A DNA stretch of 10,781 nt. Source: CAZAGT01 sp964484515. GTDB taxonomy: Bacteria > Desulfobacterota > DSM-4660 > Desulfatiglandales > HGW-15. This document shows, piece after piece, positions 5,364 to 10,781 of the stretch. The translations under genes were made by a program, and so were the position numbers. The notes beneath the pieces are model-generated. The model did not search any database. It worked only from the letters and a program-made list of their open reading frames with translations, and was not told the DNA's origin. The first letter of the stretch is position 1, and each line of letters begins with the position of its first letter. The DNA lies in assembly GCA_964484515.1 (NCBI GenBank), contig CAZAGT010000168.1:1-10781 (forward strand). The letters run 5' to 3'.

Positions 5364-6886
5364 TGGATGCGGCCACCTTCAAAGACCTCTTCAGCAGTCT
5401 GGCCCGCATCAGCCGATTCGACCTCGACGTGCGCGACGCGCAGGGTTCTTTGTTCTTTCCTGAATCTGAATCGGCCCCGAACCCCATGAATGGAGATATC
5501 AAGGCCTTCTCAGAGAAAGTGATCACAGAGGCCGCCTTTCAATCCGTCTCTCTGCCGACGGAGACTCTCTACGGCGTGCCTCTCGAAAACGGTGATGGTC
5601 ACAGGGCGGCCCTAATCGCTGCGGAGCAGTCGGAGTCCCTCTCTCGTGGCACCGATCCCGATCAGATGCGAACATTTCTGAATGAGCTCGCCGATCTCAT
5701 GCAAGAACAGTGGTTCAGTCAGAAGGAATCAGAGGAGATGGCGGCGGAACTTACCCAGAGTTTTGAAGATCTCCATTTATACTCACGCATTGCGACCCAA
5801 ATCAAGACCCTGCAATTCTCTTCTAACATGCTCAAGGAGTTGATCGAAGAGATATTGGACACCATGCGCATGGATCTTGCCTTTGCGGTGTTGCCGGAGC
5901 GAAGGGAATACAACGTCTTCTTGTGTAAGGGAAACGGCCCGTTGGAGGAAGGAACGCCGCAGCGCGAATTTATTGAAAGGCTCATAGATTCAATCCCACA
6001 TAATGATGAGTACCGGGAGAAGAACTACTTTGTCCTAAATGACTCGCACGTCAGCAGTGTTCACAAGGACTTGCACGGCGATCGATACCGTTTTCTTGCC
6101 GTCAAGATGCAACATAAGGAGACTCTGTACGGCTGGCTAGGTCTGGTTTCGTTCAATTTTGAAGAGATTTTTCGGCGCAGCGAACTGAGACTATTGAGCT
6201 CGATGGCTGAGCAGGTCGCCGTCGTTATTGCCAATACGGATCTCTATCGCGACCTGGAACGTTTCGTCATTAACGTCGTGAAGTCACTGGTGCATGCGAT
6301 CGAGGCCAAAGACCTCTATACGCGCGGTCATTCTGAACGTGTAAATCGCTACTGCATGATGATGGCAGAGCAGCTCAAGTTACGGGGACAAATCAAAAAG
6401 GATCTCGGTTGGGCGGCCATTCTTCACGATGTGGGTAAGATTGGCATTCCGGAAAGGATCTTGAACAAACCGGATCGATTGGACGATCAAGAATATGAAG
6501 AGATCAAGAAACATCCGGAAAAAGGCTATGAAATCCTAAACCCGATCGAACAGCTCTCCGCCGCTCTCCCGGCCATTCTGCATCATCATGAACGCTATGA
6601 TGGTTCCGGATACCCCGCCGGGCTGAGAGGAGAGCGAATTCCGCTTCCAGCAAGAATTATTGCGGTCGCCGATACATTTGATGCCATCACGACCGACCGT
6701 GCTTATCGGGGGGGAGCTTCAGCAGAACGGGCCTTTGAGATCATGGCCGACGTCGCCGGGAGCCAGTTGGACCCAGGACTCATTGAGACATTCAGACGGT
6801 CCTATGAGAAAAGCCCGGCGACCTTGAGTCAGGGNNNNNNNNNNGGGCGGGACCTTGCAGGAGTGAGGGTCTTCGACCTACTATGA
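5363..6886 (+). CDS. GAF and HD-GYP domain protein, probable c-di-GMP phosphodiesterase (3' end crosses a gap)
   Basis: About 500 residues. Residues 1-120 are an unassigned sensory-like region (beginning MDAATFKDLFSSLARISRFD), followed by a coiled-coil-like segment near 120-150, a GAF-like domain at about 150-285 and an HD-GYP domain from about 300. Metal and signature residues are present: His323 in GHSERVNRY, His355-Asp356 in ILHDVGKIGIPE, the HHHERYDGSGYPAGL block with GYP at 416-418, and ADTFDAIT further on. This family hydrolyses cyclic di-GMP to pGpG or GMP. The ATG at 5363 overlaps the preceding TGA by one base; GTG 5360 and an upstream TTG are weaker choices. The domain is complete before the 10 Ns at 6835-6844, but the last residues and the stop at 6886 depend on the gap being exactly 10 bases, so the C-terminus is uncertain. 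No GGDEF domain is fused. Confidence 0.9.
   Translation: MDAATFKDLFSSLARISRFDLDVRDAQGSLFFPESESAPNPMNGDIKAFSEKVITEAAFQSVSLPTETLYGVPLENGDGHRAALIAAEQSESLSRGTDPDQMRTFLNELADLMQEQWFSQKESEEMAAELTQSFEDLHLYSRIATQIKTLQFSSNMLKELIEEILDTMRMDLAFAVLPERREYNVFLCKGNGPLEEGTPQREFIERLIDSIPHNDEYREKNYFVLNDSHVSSVHKDLHGDRYRFLAVKMQHKETLYGWLGLVSFNFEEIFRRSELRLLSSMAEQVAVVIANTDLYRDLERFVINVVKSLVHAIEAKDLYTRGHSERVNRYCMMMAEQLKLRGQIKKDLGWAAILHDVGKIGIPERILNKPDRLDDQEYEEIKKHPEKGYEILNPIEQLSAALPAILHHHERYDGSGYPAGLRGERIPLPARIIAVADTFDAITTDRAYRGGASAERAFEIMADVAGSQLDPGLIETFRRSYEKSPATLSQXXXXGRDLAGVRVFDLL
6835..6844. other. Assembly gap (10 Ns)
   Basis: Ten consecutive Ns, typical of a scaffold join, whose real length may differ. It falls at the end of the HD-GYP gene and just before the STAS gene. 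Any sequence missing here could change the HD-GYP C-terminus or hold extra intergenic sequence. Confidence 0.98.
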
Positions 6887-6907
6887 GGGGTCCGGCTAAG
6901 GAGGGGC

Positions 6908-7270
6908 ATGAACAGGGTCATTGAGATGAAAACGTCAAAGATGGGAATGGCCAAGGGCGGCAGTCGAACCATTCTTACTCCCAAGACGTCAATCACCCAT
7001 GAGACACGCGAAGATCTCGAAACGAGCTTTAAAGAGTGTCTCGAGCAACGCAAAACGGAAGTGATTTTGGATTGCAAGGCCGTGTCTTTCCTGGACAGCG
7101 AAGGGCTCGAGCTCATCGTTCAGATGCATGAGGAGCTTAAGGAGCGAGGCGGTGCCCTAAAGGTCATCGGTGTGAACCCCGTGTGCAGGGATATCCTGAT
7201 GGCGACCCGTCTCATCGGTAGCCTGCATGTCCATGAAGACATTCACGAGGCCCTGCGGGGAGGCTCATGA
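6908..7270 (+). CDS. STAS-domain protein, anti-sigma factor antagonist type
   Basis: A 120-residue protein with one STAS domain (about 20-118), similar in form to SpoIIAA/RsbV. The conserved loop reads VSFLDSEGLELI, with Ser64 at the position phosphorylated by partner-switching kinases. The strand and helix pattern before it (VILDCKAV) and after it (GGALKVIGVN, then a C-terminal helix) fits the family. A strong AAGGAGGGG lies at 6898-6906, rather close to the ATG. The first 20 residues are an extension with several Met, Lys and Gly residues and may be unstructured; a later start at Met7 is possible. The gene ends in ATGA shared with the ATPase gene, so the two are translationally coupled. No SpoIIAB/RsbW-type kinase, sigma factor or PP2C phosphatase is in the window, so its partner is unknown and could be the secretion apparatus itself. 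Confidence 0.88.
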   Translation: MNRVIEMKTSKMGMAKGGSRTILTPKTSITHETREDLETSFKECLEQRKTEVILDCKAVSFLDSEGLELIVQMHEELKERGGALKVIGVNPVCRDILMATRLIGSLHVHEDIHEALRGGS

Positions 7271-8976
7271 AAAGCAACTTCCTGCTCAAACGAAAAAAAC
7301 TCGGCCAAATCCTGCTCGATCAGAACCGCATTACGCCGGAGCAACTCAGTGACCTCCTTCGAATCCAACAGGAAGAATCGAAACCGCTCGGTCAGATTCT
7401 GATCGAAAAAGAGATCCTGACCGAGGAAGAGCTCAAGTACTCGCTCGGCGAACAACTTGGGATACCCCATGTATGGTTACGCAAAGGTCTGGTCGACCCG
7501 CGGATCGTGCATGTGCTGCCAAAGGAGAAGGCCCAATTATTCAATGTCATCCCGATGTTCCGTGTCAATAATGTCTTAACGGTCGCAACTGCCGATCCAC
7601 ACGCGCTCTTCGCACTTGAGGAAATAGCCAACATCACGAAACTCGACGTACAACCCGTGCTGTGCCGCGCGGAAGACATCGTCGAGGCGATCAATGCCTG
7701 CTATCAGCAGGAGGTCAACATCGATGAAGTCATGAGCAGCATCGATGAGTCGAGCGTCGAGGTGGTCAACTCATCACCGGAGAAGGACATTGGTGAACTG
7801 GCGCAGATGGCGGAGGGGAGTCCGGTCATTAATCTGGCCAACATGATCCTCCTTAAGGCGATTCGAGACGGCGCGAGTGATATCCATATCGAGCCTCAAC
7901 CGGAAAGATTCAGGGTCCGGGTTCGGATTGACGGCCTGCTTTATGAACTGATGTCACCGAAGATCGAAATGCACGCCGCGGTGGTCTCTCGTGTCAAGGT
8001 TATGGCCAATCTGGATATTTCTGAAAGACGCATTCCGCAGGATGGACGCATTCAAGTGCTTGTAGACGGCCGCACCGTGGATCTCCGTTTTTCATCCATG
8101 CCGGGGATTCGTGGCGAAAAGGTGGTTCTGAGAATTCTCGACAAGAATCAGGCCCTCCTGGACATCAACAAACTCGGTTTTGATGTAGGTTTACTCGATA
8201 ACTTCAAGACACTTTTACGAAGGTCTTACGGACTCATTTTGGTTTGCGGGCCCACAGGCAGCGGCAAGACGACCACCCTTTACTCCGCCATTACGATGCT
8301 GAACAGCCTCGAAAAGAATATCATCACGATCGAAGATCCCGTCGAATACCAGCTCATAGGCATTAATCAAAACCAGGTGAACGATGCTATCGGGTTAACC
8401 TTTGCCAAGTTCCTTAAACACGCCTTGAGGCAGGACCCCGACATCATCATGGTCGGAGAGATCCGTGATCGCGAAACCGCGGAGATTGCGATTCAGGCAT
8501 CTTTGACCGGACATTTGGTCCTTTCGACCCTTCACACCAATGACAGTCCGAGCTCAATCACCCGGTTACTGGAAATGGGCGTTGAACCCTACCTCATTTC
8601 ATCTTCACTGATGGCCTGCATGGCGCAACGTCTGGTTCGTACGATCTGCCCAGAGTGTAAGATGGATTACTATGCCCCCAAGGAGGTCCTCTCGGAGCTA
8701 GGTTTTGATCAGGCTAAGAACGTCCGTTTGGCCAAGGGGAAGGGCTGTTCGGCGTGCTACGATTCGGGTTTCAAGGGACGCATGGGACTTTCCGAACTTT
8801 TGGAAATGGACGTTCCGCTTCAGTCGTTGATCCTAAAGAACCCGTCGATCGACGCACTCCAAAAACATCTCAAGAAAAAGGGTCACAGAACGCTGAAAGA
8901 TCTTGGCTATGAAAGGGTTTTGGAAGGAACGACGACACTGGAAGAGGTCAAGAGGGTGTCATCTCTTGAGCTTTGA
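7267..8976 (+). CDS. gspE: GspE/PilB-type assembly ATPase
   Basis: A 569-residue hexameric ATPase that powers pseudopilus or pilus assembly at the inner face of the cytoplasmic membrane. The N-terminal domain holds two consecutive 24-residue MshEN-like repeats (11-34 and 40-63). The core shows the N2-domain block SDIHIEPQPERFRVRVRIDG, Walker A GPTGSGKT at 328-335, an Asp-box segment ITIEDPVEYQ, Walker B DPDIIMVGE at 390-398 and the His-box LTGHLVLSTLHTND. A four-cysteine zinc site is formed by CPEC (461-464) and CSAC (494-497), usual for GspE/PilB and absent from PilT retraction ATPases. The length is normal. The gene overlaps the STAS gene by 4 bases and is followed by the platform gene after 49 bases. 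Secretion (GspE) and pilus (PilB) use cannot be told apart from this gene alone; the order ATPase-platform-pseudopilin favours the former. Confidence 0.94.
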   Translation: MKSNFLLKRKKLGQILLDQNRITPEQLSDLLRIQQEESKPLGQILIEKEILTEEELKYSLGEQLGIPHVWLRKGLVDPRIVHVLPKEKAQLFNVIPMFRVNNVLTVATADPHALFALEEIANITKLDVQPVLCRAEDIVEAINACYQQEVNIDEVMSSIDESSVEVVNSSPEKDIGELAQMAEGSPVINLANMILLKAIRDGASDIHIEPQPERFRVRVRIDGLLYELMSPKIEMHAAVVSRVKVMANLDISERRIPQDGRIQVLVDGRTVDLRFSSMPGIRGEKVVLRILDKNQALLDINKLGFDVGLLDNFKTLLRRSYGLILVCGPTGSGKTTTLYSAITMLNSLEKNIITIEDPVEYQLIGINQNQVNDAIGLTFAKFLKHALRQDPDIIMVGEIRDRETAEIAIQASLTGHLVLSTLHTNDSPSSITRLLEMGVEPYLISSSLMACMAQRLVRTICPECKMDYYAPKEVLSELGFDQAKNVRLAKGKGCSACYDSGFKGRMGLSELLEMDVPLQSLILKNPSIDALQKHLKKKGHRTLKDLGYERVLEGTTTLEEVKRVSSLEL

Positions 8977-9025
8977 GACCTTAGAGACAAGCGGCTATCT
9001 TTTCCTGCCGGCACTTTAAACCACC

Positions 9026-10159
9026 ATGGCAATCCAAATCGAGAGTCAGCGCCCTGCCCTATTCGCCGAAACCTCGAAACGTTCGCATAAGAGCAAATCC
9101 GCTCTGTTTCGTTCCTTCGGCACGTCCATAAAACCCCTCGAAGTCACTTTCTTCATATCACAGCTCTCCTTGATGTTGGAGATTGGTACGCCCCTCAGTA
9201 AGTCCCTCTGGGCATTGAGCGAGCAAATCGCGAACCAGGCCTTCAGGGATGTCATCCAATCTATGGCTCGTGACATCGAAGAAGGCCACCAGCTTTCCGA
9301 TGCGATGCGAAAACACCCCCGCGTATTCAGTAGCGTTTTTTCCAGTATGGTTAAGGCTGGGGAGGTAGGCGGCTTTGTAAAACAAATTCTGGATCGGATC
9401 GTCGAGATCCAACAACGGCGGCAGGCGCTCAAAACCCAACTGCGCTCGGCGCTGACCTATCCGATCGTGCTCTGCGTGGTCGCCGTTTTGGTCGTCACAT
9501 TTGTACTGATCGTGGTGCTGCCAAAATTTACCGCATTCTTCGAGGGAAAGGAGAGTGTGCTACCCTTCACGACCCGCTTCTTGATGACTCTGAGTGCTTC
9601 CATGAAAGACTACTGGTGGCTCTACCTCCTCGCGAGCGTCTCCTCGGTGTTAGGCCTCAAGTTCTTTAAGGCGAGTCAAACCGGGCGCGCCTTCATGGAT
9701 CGACTCTCCCTGAGCGGGCCCATTGTGGGCAGACTGAGCACCAAGATCTATACGTCGCAGTTTCTGCGCACGCTGGGAAATCTCTTGGAGAGCAGTGTTC
9801 CCCTGGTGGAGTCCTTGGAACAAACGCGAACGACGATCGGAAATCGTTATTTCCGTCAATTTGTCGAACGGATCGCGGAACGCGTTCAGCAAGGCGGAAA
9901 GTTCTCCCAGCCTTTTGCCACCTATCCCTACGCTCCGGAGACGGTCAAACAAATGGTAGCTACCGGTGAGGAGACCGGCAGCTTACCGAAAGTGATGCTT
10001 CGATTGGCCGACTTTTACGATGAAGAGGTCGAACGGGAGCTCAAGAATTTGGCCTCCATGATCGAACCGCTGGCGCTGATCATGATGGGGGGGGTGGTCG
10101 GCCTGATCGTATCTTCAGTCATACTCCCGATCTTTAGGTTGGCGAGCACCGTCCACTAG
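9026..10159 (+). CDS. gspF: GspF/PilC-type inner-membrane platform protein
   Basis: A 377-residue polytopic protein with two copies of the T2SSF domain. The first copy covers roughly 38-160 (FFISQLSLMLEIGTPLSKSL, then MVKAGEVGG) and the second roughly 240-365 (FLRTLGNLLESSVPLVESLE, then MVATGEETGSLPKVM). Membrane segments lie at about 150-172, about 193-212 and at the C-terminus (about 350-370, IEPLALIMMGGVVGLIVSSVI). The protein anchors the assembly ATPase and passes pilin subunits into the growing fibre. The ATG at 9026 has no clear Shine-Dalgarno; the preceding bases are TTTAAACCACC, so translation may depend on read-through from the ATPase gene 49 bases upstream. No better in-frame start was found before the first domain. 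The length is slightly below the usual 400 residues, owing to a short N-terminus. Confidence 0.93.
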   Translation: MAIQIESQRPALFAETSKRSHKSKSALFRSFGTSIKPLEVTFFISQLSLMLEIGTPLSKSLWALSEQIANQAFRDVIQSMARDIEEGHQLSDAMRKHPRVFSSVFSSMVKAGEVGGFVKQILDRIVEIQQRRQALKTQLRSALTYPIVLCVVAVLVVTFVLIVVLPKFTAFFEGKESVLPFTTRFLMTLSASMKDYWWLYLLASVSSVLGLKFFKASQTGRAFMDRLSLSGPIVGRLSTKIYTSQFLRTLGNLLESSVPLVESLEQTRTTIGNRYFRQFVERIAERVQQGGKFSQPFATYPYAPETVKQMVATGEETGSLPKVMLRLADFYDEEVERELKNLASMIEPLALIMMGGVVGLIVSSVILPIFRLASTVH

Positions 10160-10162
10160 CCA

Positions 10163-10301
10163 GTGTCCACCGAAAATGGCTTTTTCCCCCTGAGCGGCGC
10201 TCTCCGCGACTTTCCACCTGCGACGTACCGCCGTACGCCTCGGTGAAAAGCCTTGTTCGGCCTTGCTCAGAAGAAGAATGGCTCATTTTCGAACTGGACA
10301 C
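10163..10301. repeat. 139-bp imperfect palindromic, MITE-like element
   Basis: The ends are imperfect inverted repeats. GTGTCCA-CCGAAAATGG at the left (10163-10179) mirrors GTGTCCA-GTTCGAAAATG on the opposite strand at the right (10301-10284). Nested pairs continue inward: CTGAGC (10190-10195) with GCTCAG (10265-10270), CTTTCCACC (10210-10218) with GGTGAAAAG (10242-10250, 8 of 9), and a tip CGTAC-CGCC-GTACG (10224-10237). All pairs are centred near 10231, so the element can fold into one long hairpin. It begins 3 bases after the platform gene stop. The GTACG/cgcctcgg tip resembles dispersed palindromes I associate with Nitrospirota genomes. No transposase is present and no clear target-site duplication was seen. 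Confidence 0.6.
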
Positions 10302-10441
10302 GCTCTGATTCTTAATCCCATTCTTGGCGGGATAAAGGCCTACGGGGGATCTCTGCCCTGAGCTTGACCGGTGAACCCCACCGTGTTTCCGCGCGGGGCA
10401 TCCCGCCCGAGGCGGATAAACCTGGCGAAGGCGAGTGAGGG

Positions 10442-10480
10442 GACCCCTTCAGGGAAGGGGTCGGCCTCCACCCGAGGGCC
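10442..10480 (+). other. Two abutting GC-rich hairpins upstream of the pseudopilin gene
   Basis: GACCCCTT (10442-10449) and AAGGGGTC (10455-10462) form a perfect 8-bp stem with loop CAGGG. Directly adjacent, GGCCTC (10463-10468) pairs with GAGGGCC (10474-10480) with one bulge. There is no T-run, so these are not ordinary terminators. They may be leader RNA structure or part of another palindromic repeat. Confidence 0.4.
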
Positions 10481-10596
10481 GAGAAGATGATGTATGAAAA
10501 AAAACACGTCCAGCCCAGAAAGATCTCAAGTTTCCCCTTTTGATACCCGATGAATCGCTTGTAAGAAGGGCAAGAAACCCCTACGGAGGACCTGTC

Positions 10597-10781
10597 ATGA
10601 ATAGGAATTTTAGGGGCCGCGAAGGATTCACGCTCATCGAGATTCTCGTGGTGGTCATTCTCTTAGGAATCCTGGCGACGATCATCATTCCGCAGATCAG
10701 CGTTTCAACGGAAGACGCCAAACTAAATACACTCAAGACCAATTTGAACCATCTACGGAGTGCCGTCGAACTGTATTACTA
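10597..10781 (+). CDS. Type II secretion/type IV pilus pseudopilin, N-terminal part
   Basis: Sixty-one residues are visible and the gene continues beyond the window. A short positively charged leader (MNRNFRGREG) ends in Gly10, followed by FTLIEILVV. This is the prepilin peptidase site, cleaved after Gly, with Phe methylated and Glu at mature position 5. The hydrophobic helix runs to about residue 32, with the usual Pro (IIIPQ), and then a segment LKTNLNHLRSAVELYY like that of GspG-type major pseudopilins. A clear GGAGGA (10585-10590) lies 6 bases before the ATG. The subunit would be the substrate of the ATPase and platform proteins encoded upstream. The 437-base gap before it suggests separate transcription or differential expression, as expected for an abundant subunit. 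GspG is likely but needs the missing C-terminus. Confidence 0.9.
   Translation, partial: MNRNFRGREGFTLIEILVVVILLGILATIIIPQISVSTEDAKLNTLKTNLNHLRSAVELYY

Larger units (their letters stand above)
10160..10596. other. 437-base intergenic region: palindromic element plus hairpin-rich leader
   Basis: No coding sequence is supported. The first part is the palindromic element 10163-10301. The rest (10302-10596) contains a series of GC-rich hairpins: CGGTG/CACCG (10369-10383), GCGGG/CCCGC (10393-10406), GACCCCTT/AAGGGGTC (10442-10462, perfect 8-bp stem) and GGCCTC/GAGGGCC (10463-10480). A weak promoter-like pair, TTGATA (10540-10545) and TAAGAA (10562-10567) with 16-base spacing, lies close to the pseudopilin start. 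Confidence 0.5.

Noticed and set aside
10411..10480. Resemblance of GGATAAACCTGGCGAAGG to the start of a class I c-di-GMP (GEMM) riboswitch, attractive beside an HD-GYP gene and a pilin
   Set aside because: The expected hairpin after AAACC does not pair (TGGC-GAA-GGCG), and the conserved GACGCAAAGCC segment is missing. The match is too partial to claim.
10597..10781. Calling the truncated pseudopilin a broken gene
   Set aside because: The frame is open to the window end with a perfect prepilin site; it is cut only by the window boundary.

Overview
The window looks like a piece of a draft or metagenome-assembled genome from a moderately GC-rich, diderm bacterium. A run of 10 Ns at 6835-6844 marks a scaffold join. 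The gene set (MEMO-family protein, HD-GYP protein, short site-2 protease, GspE/GspF with a separate pseudopilin) and the long palindromic repeat resemble Nitrospirota, NC10 or deltaproteobacterial-grade genomes. That placement is an impression from style and gene content, not a proof.

Left block (1-1704, minus strand): a MEMO-family protein (AmmeMemoRadiSam protein B type) runs from 1704 to 853. Its stop overlaps, as ATGA, the start of a short soluble histidine kinase without any sensor domain (856-107). Downstream of the kinase lies repeat-like DNA at the window edge. Between this block and the next gene, 1705-2209 has no gene. It holds two back-to-back candidate promoters near 1793-1842 and a dense set of inverted repeats.

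Middle block (2210-2833, plus strand): a single M50 site-2 protease family membrane protein. About 330 bases with hairpins and one terminator-like stem plus T-run (2971-2993) follow it.

Right block (3164-10159, plus strand): six tightly packed genes that read like one transcript. They are a membrane PAS histidine kinase, a receiver-only response regulator, a GAF/HD-GYP protein, a STAS-domain protein, a GspE/PilB-type ATPase and a GspF/PilC-type platform protein. HK-RR, RR-HD-GYP and STAS-ATPase overlap by 14, 1 and 4 bases. The signalling genes are thus wired directly into the machinery that assembles a type II secretion pseudopilus or type IV pilus. The HD-GYP protein probably degrades c-di-GMP, and the ATPase begins with two 24-residue repeats that look like a degenerate MshEN (c-di-GMP binding) domain, so a local c-di-GMP control loop is a reasonable hypothesis.

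After the platform gene, a 139-bp imperfect palindrome (10163-10301) and a hairpin-rich stretch (10302-10596) separate it from a pseudopilin gene that starts at 10597 and runs off the window. No rRNA, tRNA, CRISPR array, insertion sequence or phage gene was recognised.
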